A stretch of DNA of 64,000 nt from contig WSYJ01000186.1 in the NCBI GenBank assembly GCA_020186115.1, positions 62,001 to 126,000 on the forward strand, given 5' to 3'. Positions 41,101 through 49,594 of the stretch are shown piece by piece. Position numbers and translations under genes: made by a program. Below the pieces are notes generated by a model. That model searched no databases. It saw only the letters and a list, made by a program, of their open reading frames with translations, and was not told the DNA's origin. Each line of letters begins with the position of its first letter. The first letter of the stretch is position 1. The stretch comes from Histomonas meleagridis (lineage: Eukaryota > Parabasalia > Tritrichomonadida > Dientamoebidae).

Positions 41101-41228
41101 GGAATATTTAGAAAATACTTCATGCAAAACATATAAATATCTTTAACATTTACATTAATTTCTTTATGTTTTAAAAGTGATTTAACAATATCAATTAAAT
41201 AATTTTTTGTTGCATACAGAAGAGGATT
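38124..41228 (-). repeat. Chain of about twenty ankyrin coding segments separated by AT-rich spacers
   Basis: On the minus strand, downstream of the DUF3447 exon, segments of 30-31 codons recur. Each codes one ankyrin unit of the type TALIKASFRGNTEIVKLLLE followed by a GIDINAKD-like end. Clear segments: 41228-41139, 41061-40972, 40911-40819, 40741-40649, 40571-40479, from 40401, then weaker units near 40230, 40060, 39940, 39800, 39700 and 39520, then 39380-39120 and near-identical copies down to 38440. The chain ends with RTAHQIAIEKGNMDLLSLFV and TAA at 38124, a normal ankyrin C-cap. Six measured spacers are 60, 77, 60, 77, 77 and 77 bases, AT-rich and broken by stops or frame shifts. Either one gene with an unusual intron class, or a decayed array. 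Confidence 0.75.
38611..39291 (-). repeat. Tandem 170/171-base direct repeats (ankyrin segment plus spacer)
   Basis: TTTAGCATTAATATCAATTC recurs at 38611, 38782, 38952 and 39122, spacing 171, 170 and 170. The copies are nearly identical over coding segment and spacer alike. The single length difference is one base in an A run inside a spacer. This is a recent tandem expansion of the segment-plus-spacer unit. Confidence 0.9.
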
Positions 41229-41276
41229 TACAATTATTTTAATTTAATTCCAGATTTAATTTTAAAACATTAAATA

Positions 41277-42518
41277 TTAAAAATAAAAATAAGCAAAATC
41301 AATATATACATCATTTCTTTTAAGAATATATTTGACAATTTCATTATTACATGATAAAACTGCAAATAATAAAATATATTTCGGTAATTTATTTTCTTCA
41401 AGATATTTTTGAATAATAAATATATTACTAATTTTTGCTGATTCATAAATAATATCATCTGTAATTGTTAATCCTTCTTCTATCAAATATGAAAACATTT
41501 CATAATTACTTGATTGAATACATTTCTTACCTAATTCTTCAAAATTATTAATTTCGACAATTTTATTTTCATAAAGATATTTAAAGATATCATTTCGATG
41601 GAATTTTATTGCTGTTTCATATGCGTCTTTAAATGTTGAATGATTTTGTTCACATAAATGAATTATTTCTTCATTTCCGCCTGCAATTGCATATTTACCT
41701 GCATTAAATGCATTTGCTCCATTCATAAGTAAATATTTAAAACATTTAACTGATCCAAAAAATGCCGCATAATCTATTAATGATACATTTTTTTGATTAA
41801 TAAATGTATGTATTTCATATAATGATGGTTTTATTGTTTGATTAAAATCAAAATTTGTTTGTGATGATATTTCTTGAAGTTTTTTTATTTCGTCACTTCG
41901 AATAATTTTCGCAATTTCATTCGGATTAATACCTTTATTTATTGATTCAATGTGAGATCCATAATCATAAAATATTTCATCATTAGATGGATCTTCATTA
42001 TCTTTAATATGGAATTCAATTACATTGATAAATTCTTTATAAAATTGTTTTCTGGTTATTTTATCATAATTTCCATAATTTTGCTTTTTTAAATTATATG
42101 GATTACCATTTGTAATATGATGTGCAAAATATATATTATTTTTATCTTTCCCCATTTTTTGTGTGATTATTTCATTTGAAATCAACATCTCAAGAAGATA
42201 ATATGATTCTTGTGATTGTTCGAAAAAAAGAAATGTTGAGAAAATAGAAATTAGATTAGATTCAAAATGATATAATTCTTTTTCTTTTTCTTCGAGTTCT
42301 TGTAAAAATTGAAAATAAATAAAGTAATCTCCACCATGTGAAATAAATGATTCATATATCATATGAATAATAACATGATTAAATGAAAAAGGATATTCAA
42401 TATCAAAATAAGTAATTGCATTTTGAATAATTTCTTCAAAATTATCATAATTCAAGTTCATCAAATCTTTTTGTAATATGGTAAGCCATTCAATATTTGT
42501 TTTTTGACTTTTCTCCAT
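41277..42518 (-). CDS. DUF3447/ankyrin protein, first (and only long) exon
   Basis: 413 residues from ATG at 42518. Residues 1-205 are a helical N-terminal region usual in trichomonad ankyrin proteins (begins MEKSQKTNIEWLTILQKD). VSLIDYAAFFGSVKCFKYLL near 245 opens the DUF3447/ankyrin part, which continues to VLSCNNEIVKYILKRNDVYID. The last genuine ankyrin codon appears to be TAT at 41289-41291. The final FYF and stop belong to the first AT-rich spacer, after which ankyrin units continue to 38124. The protein may end here, or, if the spacers are removed from the RNA, be about 1000 residues long. Such proteins are among the largest families in trichomonads; their function is mostly unknown. 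Confidence 0.8.
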   Translation of the reverse strand: MEKSQKTNIEWLTILQKDLMNLNYDNFEEIIQNAITYFDIEYPFSFNHVIIHMIYESFISHGGDYFIYFQFLQELEEKEKELYHFESNLISIFSTFLFFEQSQESYYLLEMLISNEIITQKMGKDKNNIYFAHHITNGNPYNLKKQNYGNYDKITRKQFYKEFINVIEFHIKDNEDPSNDEIFYDYGSHIESINKGINPNEIAKIIRSDEIKKLQEISSQTNFDFNQTIKPSLYEIHTFINQKNVSLIDYAAFFGSVKCFKYLLMNGANAFNAGKYAIAGGNEEIIHLCEQNHSTFKDAYETAIKFHRNDIFKYLYENKIVEINNFEELGKKCIQSSNYEMFSYLIEEGLTITDDIIYESAKISNIFIIQKYLEENKLPKYILLFAVLSCNNEIVKYILKRNDVYIDFAYFYF

Positions 42519-43030
42519 TTTATATAATGTATAGTTCTATTCTTGCAAATGAAAAGTGAAATGAAATTTGGTCGGACTTCAAGAAAGTTCGAGTTTAACG
42601 TATTTTATTTATTTGACAAAGTGAGATTCCATTCAAAAAGTGGCTTTTAATTCATATTAAAACATCATGATAAAAAAACAATTTGATTATTTTTTAATTT
42701 TTTTAAAATATTTGATAAACATTTTAGATCTAAACAACCTTGTGAAAACATGGTATCATCGAGCTATCCGCTGAAATATATGTTTGGTGGTTCTTTAATG
42801 ACAGATAAATCACCATTTTTGCAACATGTATTGGAGAATTGCCACATTTATTCAATAATTGGATCAATTCCATAACGTAAAATAAGTTTTTAAGGACATT
42901 AATATCATGGATATATGAACTGCTTTAGTATTATACATATGTTTAAGATTTTTGGCGTCCAGTTTCTAGAAAAACGCAACTGAATTTTGTGTATTGAGTA
43001 TAAAAAAAATTAATATCGAAATAAAATTTA
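42519..43030. other. Intergenic with ankyrin remnant
   Basis: It holds the DUF3447 gene promoter (no clear initiator) at its left edge and the ankyrin remnant described separately. The rest is AT-rich. Confidence 0.4.
42720..42915 (-). pseudogene. Ankyrin remnant, frameshifted
   Basis: Minus-strand fragments in different frames read GIDPIIE, then NKCGNSPIHVA, then CKNGDLSVIKEPPN, the usual order of an ankyrin unit (ID-N-GxSPIHVA-xxGxLxVIK). One or two frameshifts and a stop separate them. It is a decayed copy lying upstream of the DUF3447 gene. Confidence 0.6.
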
Positions 43031-46000
43031 TTAATGTACAATATCGAATTTTTTCAATGCGCTCTTTGCATACTTAGACACCATTGCAGCTCTTTGCAAT
43101 GTTTCTTTGTTACAAAACACAGTCGCGTTTGAAGCCAATTTATTCTTAAGAGTTGTGTTTATGAAATTATTTATAATATTTTCAGTAATTTTGAAATTTC
43201 TTTTTATACAAATATCCACAATATCAGCGAATTCTTTTGCAATAAAATAATTTCCAGTATCAAATTGTTCGAAAATTTGATATTTTTCATTTGATTTAGC
43301 AAATTCATTTTCAATTTTTGTTGCATCAGCATTATAAAAATAATTTTTAATATTTTTCAACAAATGAACTTCAAACGAAGGGATTTGTAATGGGTAAACA
43401 TTTGGGAAATTATTAATTTTCAAATTATTTTCGAACAAAACTTTAGCAGATTCTGAATTAATAAATTTTGAGTTTTTCCGCATAACTTCTATATATAAAA
43501 AAGAATGTTCATCAACTTTCTCAGGATTAATTTTATCATTTCTAATTAACATAGCATCGATTTTATCTTTTTGATTAGCTTTAAGATTAATACCAAGTCT
43601 TCCAATGAATTGATATAACCAAAGTTTTTGTGGCATTTCATTTATAAGTTTCGAAGTTGATAATGTGAAAAACTTATACATATATTTCTTACATTGACTT
43701 CTATTTCTATATAAATGTAATGCTTCATATACGGCGAAACTTAATGTTTCTTTTTTGGGAACGGGATATCGAACTCGGAAATTATTTAAAATTTGTTCAA
43801 CCGAATTTGTAGGGAATATATCATGTGAAAAGTCAATGAAAAACAAAAACAAATCTTTTCGATTATTATTAATGAAAGTCGATTCTATATCATTCATTTC
43901 GACTGCTATCCAATTATCTTTACGTGTTAGAACAGGTTGACTTAAATGTAAATGTGATAAAATCCTTCGAAGGATAATATTAACATTACCTTCGAACGTT
44001 TTATCTGATTGTAATGTTTTAGGTCCATCTTTTTCGATTAATAAATGTTGTTTTTGTGGATTTTGAAATATTAAATATGCAAAATCAGGATGATATTTAA
44101 GTATTAACCTTAAATCATTATTTCGAGGCTCGAAAAAGATTACATGTTTAGTATCAGTCTTTAGAAGTTGTTCTGCTGCTACTGTAAATGAAGAGTTATC
44201 ATATTTTTGTAAAAGCTTTTCAACTTCTTTAGCAAATATAAGTAAACTTTGTTTACTTAATATTTGTGCTGCTAAACAAGTTTCAGATGGACATAAAGTT
44301 AATGAACCTAATAAAGCGTTTAATATAATTTGATCTGTTTTTGTATCATTTTCTATTTTTAATTTAGATAATAACTTTAATGCTGCTGATAATGGTGGAT
44401 AAGCATTCGAAAAACTAAACATTGGATTAGATATTAAATCAGCATTAATAACTTTAAAGAAATATTTCGAATTACTAAACAAATTCTTTAATGTGTTTGT
44501 AGTTAAAAATGATGGAATCTTTTCATCAAATGATGATGTAATTACTGCTAATGACATATAAAATAATTCTTTATGTCGTTGAAGTCGATAAGGTGCCATT
44601 TGAGTAAAGAAGTTAAATGAAACTTTAATCATTGTAGGTGACATTTTATACATATCAAAAGCATCAATTAATAAATCGAATACACAAGCAAAAGGTTCAT
44701 AATCATTAGTAAACCTAAATATTACCACAAGTAAATGAACATATGATACAATATTCGTTATATCTTCTGTAAAGAAATCAATTTGTTGAATGAGATGATG
44801 AATTAAGATACTTAATTTAGATTCAAGTATAGGTAAAATCCCTTTTAACATTCGTAATACTTCTTTTAATATGTTCGGAACTAATATAATCCGATCTAAA
44901 AATGATAAAAAATCATTAAAAAACGTATGGATAATAATCTTTGGTGATTTAGCCATTATCTTAATACAACTTCTTGCTATAGATGGAGTAGTAAACTTCA
45001 TTCGCATAATATGAAAATATATCCATGATGGTAAAAAATCCGAAATGTTAACAAGTAATTCAATGTCTTCATTTGTGACATCAAATGGAAATGGTGAATT
45101 TAATATTTGTTCAACTTCAACTGAAATTTTGTTCTCTGAATGAAATTCATTGATAATAGCATCTAAAATCCAATGCGGAATCTTCTTCCGTAATAACATT
45201 ATATCTGTTTTAGGATTTTTTAATGCTGCAACGATCATTTTTAAATATGCTGTTGAGATAACTTTGTTCTCAGCTGGCTCAAATTCGGGAAATTCTTCAA
45301 TACCATCAAGGAGAATCTTTTGTGAAAACCCTGAAATAGCTAAAGATTTAAGACTAACGTTCTTTAGACTTAATAATGAAAAATCAGGTTGCGCACAACC
45401 CCATGAAATCAATAAGGAAATGCACGTGAGGCCTGACTCGGTCTCATAAAATGCTTCTTCATTCTTTGCAGAGATTATTTCAGTGCATAACATTATCATT
45501 GTTTTAATCAACTCCGGAGTTTTTGGTTTTGGGAGCTGAACTTTGGTTCCAATGTAACCAAAAAGATAAAGATCTGATATTTTAAGGTTTTGTGGATCTC
45601 TTGAATCATATAATATATGTGATAATGTACTGGGATTGGTAGAAATAATAGGGTAAATAAGCTTGAATGAAGAATTTATTTCTGGATTTTTATGAAAAAC
45701 TATTGCATATAAAACTTGTGGCTTGCAGGGAATTTGACTTGCACCTCCTTTCTCATAAAAATCTGAATATGAAGTGATTTGATCAGGGCTATTTGGAACC
45801 GCATGTTTAGGAAGGCATCCTGCTAGTTGTAAAGTAACCTCTTGACGTTTTTCCATGGGAAGATAATAAAAACAAAAGCAAACACAAGCCGAAAGAACAA
45901 GTGAATATTGTGGAGATGGTGGAGCACCCATTAAAAGATAGATAAGATAGCTCATAATTCCATTTGGATCTTGAATACAAGTATAATAAAATGGAAGGCC

Positions 46001-46105
46001 AAGTCGAGATCGAAGTTCTAAAATATTGCTAATGCTATGTTTTGTATTTGTAATAACAGCTAATGTTTCCATTACTTCGGAAAAACATTTTTCGCGTTTT
46101 AGCAT
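43031..46105 (-). CDS. Large helical-repeat protein of unknown function
   Basis: 1024 residues from ATG at 46105. Composition and spacing suggest stacked helices (HEAT/ARM-like) across most of the length, for example LKEVLRMLKGILPILESKLSI and MIKVSFNFFTQMAPYRLQRH. There is no clear transmembrane domain, although residues 50-85 are hydrophobic (MSYLIYLLMG; LVLSACVCFCFYYL). No catalytic motif is recognised and no family is named. Its start codon is only 159 bases from the stop of the proteasome gene, which is transcribed in the same direction upstream. Confidence 0.6.
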   Translation of the reverse strand: MLKREKCFSEVMETLAVITNTKHSISNILELRSRLGLPFYYTCIQDPNGIMSYLIYLLMGAPPSPQYSLVLSACVCFCFYYLPMEKRQEVTLQLAGCLPKHAVPNSPDQITSYSDFYEKGGASQIPCKPQVLYAIVFHKNPEINSSFKLIYPIISTNPSTLSHILYDSRDPQNLKISDLYLFGYIGTKVQLPKPKTPELIKTMIMLCTEIISAKNEEAFYETESGLTCISLLISWGCAQPDFSLLSLKNVSLKSLAISGFSQKILLDGIEEFPEFEPAENKVISTAYLKMIVAALKNPKTDIMLLRKKIPHWILDAIINEFHSENKISVEVEQILNSPFPFDVTNEDIELLVNISDFLPSWIYFHIMRMKFTTPSIARSCIKIMAKSPKIIIHTFFNDFLSFLDRIILVPNILKEVLRMLKGILPILESKLSILIHHLIQQIDFFTEDITNIVSYVHLLVVIFRFTNDYEPFACVFDLLIDAFDMYKMSPTMIKVSFNFFTQMAPYRLQRHKELFYMSLAVITSSFDEKIPSFLTTNTLKNLFSNSKYFFKVINADLISNPMFSFSNAYPPLSAALKLLSKLKIENDTKTDQIILNALLGSLTLCPSETCLAAQILSKQSLLIFAKEVEKLLQKYDNSSFTVAAEQLLKTDTKHVIFFEPRNNDLRLILKYHPDFAYLIFQNPQKQHLLIEKDGPKTLQSDKTFEGNVNIILRRILSHLHLSQPVLTRKDNWIAVEMNDIESTFINNNRKDLFLFFIDFSHDIFPTNSVEQILNNFRVRYPVPKKETLSFAVYEALHLYRNRSQCKKYMYKFFTLSTSKLINEMPQKLWLYQFIGRLGINLKANQKDKIDAMLIRNDKINPEKVDEHSFLYIEVMRKNSKFINSESAKVLFENNLKINNFPNVYPLQIPSFEVHLLKNIKNYFYNADATKIENEFAKSNEKYQIFEQFDTGNYFIAKEFADIVDICIKRNFKITENIINNFINTTLKNKLASNATVFCNKETLQRAAMVSKYAKSALKKFDIVH

Positions 46106-46264
46106 TTTTTTTATTTAACGAACGTTTTTTAAATCTAACTTTGTAAAGTATAGAAATAACGTTCTAAAAATGTTACAATAAATCTTTATGCAAATTTTTT
46201 AAAAAAAATGTTCTGCGTCACATACACATTTTACGAGTAAAAATATAAGGTTTGTTTAATCAAT

Positions 46265-46894
46265 TCATGTTCTGACAATTGATGCATTTAATGGTTGGTG
46301 TTCTGGTTTATACCATTTTCGTGTAGCGCCATCCTTAGTAATTTTAACAATATTAATTGGACCGCCAGAATAGCCATCACGTATTGTAGCATGATTAATA
46401 GCTTTAACAGCAAATTTCTCGCCTTCTTCAAGAGTCATATTGGAGTGATAGTTATTATCACAATATGATGTTATGTAAGTACTTCCTGAGCCCCCAATTG
46501 TAAAGTCACGTTTGATTGCCATTCCACTCTGCATAACCATATAAACAGATGGTCCATCATCATCTACACCACCAACAATCATTTGAGCCTGAAGCATTTC
46601 TTTATTTGCTTGAACAAGCTTTCTTAAAATTTGTGCGACTGTGCTAACTGATGGAGTTTTTTGTTCATAAACGTTAATAATGTTTTGATAATATTTTGCA
46701 AAATCAGCAAGAGCTTGAGTGTGAGAAGCACTACCAGAATGACATGCATAAATGTTTGGAGTAATTTGTGTGATTTTATTTGTATCACGAATTGCTACAA
46801 AAGCACCTATAGTAGCTCGAGAATCAGCACCTAGAATTACTCCGTCTTGGCATTGAAAACCCATAATAGTAGTTCCGTTTGAAAGTCTTTGCAT
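46265..46894 (-). CDS. 20S proteasome subunit beta-1 (caspase-like active site)
   Basis: 209 residues from the ATG at 46894; the longer frame starts at GTG. Thr1 of the mature enzyme is the first T of TTIMGFQ, preceded by Gly-1, so the propeptide is only about seven residues (MQRLSNG). The catalytic set is complete: Thr1, Asp17 (LGADSRAT), Lys33 (DTNKITQ), and the DGYSGG block with Asp166/Ser169 equivalents. IGGSGSTYI is the beta-1 signature. In the mature chain position 45 is His (ACHSGSA), where beta-1 normally has Arg (CCRSGSA), the residue that gives preference for cleavage after acidic residues. Specificity may differ. Confidence 0.95.
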   Translation of the reverse strand: MQRLSNGTTIMGFQCQDGVILGADSRATIGAFVAIRDTNKITQITPNIYACHSGSASHTQALADFAKYYQNIINVYEQKTPSVSTVAQILRKLVQANKEMLQAQMIVGGVDDDGPSVYMVMQSGMAIKRDFTIGGSGSTYITSYCDNNYHSNMTLEEGEKFAVKAINHATIRDGYSGGPINIVKITKDGATRKWYKPEHQPLNASIVRT

Positions 46895-47349
46895 TCTTAT
46901 TTTTTTGCTGTTATTTGACACTTTTCTTACTCAGTCGGCCAATTATACACAGGGCACCCCATAACGACATCCAACATAAATTTGAAATTTGGAAATAAAT
47001 TTTTTTTGATTTTATACAAATCTTAGTCACTGTATCCTTATATAAATATTTTTGTATGAGTTTAATATATAAAATAATTGAAAAAACATTTTTATTTGAA
47101 TTTAATACTTAAAACAATATATATATATCAAGATTAAATTCCATCTTCGAAAAAAAATTGTTTATTATAAAATAGAGTTTCGTTGATATATCTCCAAAGG
47201 ATTTTATAATTCTTATAATGTATTATCATAGAAATCAACATGAAATTTTTCAGGATTCTAAGGTTTTGTTAAAAAAAAATATTCGGAACCTTTTTCAAAA
47301 CTATCTCCATAAAAATATATCTATTGAGTTTTTGAAAAATTAAAATAGT
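46895..47349. other. Intergenic between divergent genes
   Basis: Contains the promoters of proteasome beta-1 and of the PH-like gene. AT-rich, with an (AT)5 tract near 47119. Nothing else seen. Confidence 0.4.
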
Positions 47350-49515
47350 ATGAATAATAACTCAAAAATTACAATTAACTCTCTTTTGAAGAAAACATTA
47401 AACCATCAATTTAACATTGGAATCGAAGACGCTCATTATTGTAAAAGACAATGCCATCTAACAGGCCCTGTTTTAATTATTTATGACCCACAAAAATTAG
47501 AATATCCCTTAAATATATATCTTCCTGATTGGGAATTAAGTATGAAGAAAAGTAAGAGACATAAGTCTATTATACTACAAAATTTTGAAAATGAAGGTTT
47601 TCATGTAATAAGAATAAAATCCGTGAATTCAAATGTTATTAATCAATGGGAAAAATTAATGAGAGTTAATGTTGATCAAGTTAAAGATTTAAAAATTCGA
47701 AATATAGTTTTTAAGTGTAAAATAAATTTAAAAGGTGTTTTCCTCAATGCTCACATATGTATAAATAATGATAAAATACTTATCATACAACATGAGAAAA
47801 ATGTAGCTGAATTACAACGTTACCCAAACGTCAAGGCATCAATTCATATTCATGATCCAAAAAAGATTTATATTTTTAAAGATCATGTTATAAAAAATAT
47901 ATTATCATGCGATAATATAGAGACATCATTAAAAATCCTTCTCGCTCTGAACGCATTCCCAGAAGATTTGATTACAGTTCCTTCCTGTATGATTGAACAA
48001 ATAGATGTACCATCAATTCCTGATAATGTTTTTGAAAATCTCGAAGAAAATTATATTGGAAATGCTTCTAAAGAAAAACCAAAGGTTGATAAGCATTCTC
48101 CTTCTGATTCAAGTGAAAGATCTAAAGAAAAAAATGAAGATGATGAAGAATCTTTTATTCCTGCAGATGAAAATCCATGGCCAGAAAATGAAACAAGTAA
48201 TTCTTTACAAAGTAGTAATTCACATATTAATAATGTTGATCCAATAAATTTTCAAAAAAGAATGGAAGAAAGATTACAAAATCTTTTGCAATTACCAAGA
48301 CTTGAAAAACCACCAAAAATTGAAGATTTATTGAAACAGAAAACAGAACAACTTGGATTTAAAATTAAAATAGGCACAAGTCCTAAAATTGATATTCCTG
48401 AAAGCGAAGATGAATTTATTGGTTTAGAACTTCCTAAAAATCCATTTACAAATGTTCTATATTCTAACTCAATATATGACCCTATACAATCAAAAATTAT
48501 TTCAATACATGATACATTTGATCCAAATAATGTATTACATTCTCTCCCTAAGGAAATAATCAATAATTTTAATAATTTAGGTTATTTACCTCAATCAAAT
48601 TCTGTTAATCTTTATAAAAATGTTATGAATGATGTTAAATCATTGGATCAAAGTCAAATCCCTATTGCTGTTACAGGTCTTTTTTTACAATCATGTATTA
48701 AACCAATATCTTATATAGGAAAACAACTTGAAGAAATTCGATTTCCATCAAAATTATTACATGATAAAATTGTTTCTGCAATGATTCATGATGTTGAAAG
48801 TTTAGTTAATTTCTTTATTTTATTATTTCAAACAGGATTAACAAGGTTTTTCTTTCAAACACTTTCAAATAATCATGAATTTCAAATTAATAATTACTTA
48901 CCTGATGCATTCATGAGATGTGATCGATTCTTTCATGAAATATATTCAATCACTCCAAAAATTGAAAAAGAAATCATCAAAACATCTGATTTACCCTTCC
49001 AATATTTAAATTTTCCTCACGTAATTCTTTCTTTTTCAATTTCAAAATTTAATGCATCCTTATATAAAAATTTAATAAGACAAATATCAAAACAAAAAAG
49101 ATCTCCTTCTTATTTATCAATTATTATTTATTCAGTTATTCTTCTACTAATGCATGCAAGTAAAAATGATTGTCAGTGCAAATGTATAGATTATGGAATT
49201 TTATGGGATAAAATCCAATTGCTTGAGAAAGTATTCCACAGACCTAATCTATACATATTTAATTTCTTAGAATCTAAAGAATTAAAAGTTATTTATTTTA
49301 TTATTAGACTCATTTTTGATCATACGCTTATTGACTTTTTGTTTTTACACCTTTCGTCTGAAATTGTAGATGAAAAAATCAAGATGGAATATATGATGTC
49401 AATTAATGAACTTTTGAAGCTAAATTTTATCATGAAATCAAATTTTAACAATAAGGAGTTTGCATTAGAAACAAAAATAGATGTGGAAAGGATACTAATG
49501 AGATCAGTTCGTTAA
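47350..49515 (+). CDS. Protein with a PH-like N-terminal domain, otherwise unknown
   Basis: 721 residues from ATG. Residues 1-105 have the beta-strand pattern and closing Trp helix of a PH domain (QFNIGIEDAHYCKRQCHLTG; INQWEKLMR at about 99-107). Residues 105-205 may be a second such fold. An acidic, serine-rich linker (about 245-300) leads to an all-helical C-terminal half (about 400-721) with hydrophobic helices such as VNFFILLFQTGLTRFFFQTL, recalling RUN, VPS9 or Rho-GAP-type helical domains. No catalytic residue set was identified. It is probably a membrane-associated regulatory protein. Confidence 0.5.
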   Translation: MNNNSKITINSLLKKTLNHQFNIGIEDAHYCKRQCHLTGPVLIIYDPQKLEYPLNIYLPDWELSMKKSKRHKSIILQNFENEGFHVIRIKSVNSNVINQWEKLMRVNVDQVKDLKIRNIVFKCKINLKGVFLNAHICINNDKILIIQHEKNVAELQRYPNVKASIHIHDPKKIYIFKDHVIKNILSCDNIETSLKILLALNAFPEDLITVPSCMIEQIDVPSIPDNVFENLEENYIGNASKEKPKVDKHSPSDSSERSKEKNEDDEESFIPADENPWPENETSNSLQSSNSHINNVDPINFQKRMEERLQNLLQLPRLEKPPKIEDLLKQKTEQLGFKIKIGTSPKIDIPESEDEFIGLELPKNPFTNVLYSNSIYDPIQSKIISIHDTFDPNNVLHSLPKEIINNFNNLGYLPQSNSVNLYKNVMNDVKSLDQSQIPIAVTGLFLQSCIKPISYIGKQLEEIRFPSKLLHDKIVSAMIHDVESLVNFFILLFQTGLTRFFFQTLSNNHEFQINNYLPDAFMRCDRFFHEIYSITPKIEKEIIKTSDLPFQYLNFPHVILSFSISKFNASLYKNLIRQISKQKRSPSYLSIIIYSVILLLMHASKNDCQCKCIDYGILWDKIQLLEKVFHRPNLYIFNFLESKELKVIYFIIRLIFDHTLIDFLFLHLSSEIVDEKIKMEYMMSINELLKLNFIMKSNFNNKEFALETKIDVERILMRSVR

Positions 49516-49594
49516 TTTGTTGAAAGGAAAAATTCTTTTGTTGGATTGAAATGTGAAATAAAAAATATGTACGTTACTTTTTGTCTTCAAAAAA

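Noticed and set aside
46895-46921. GTG start extending proteasome beta-1 by nine residues
   Set aside because: An ATG nine codons in is available, and non-ATG starts are not expected in this nuclear genome.
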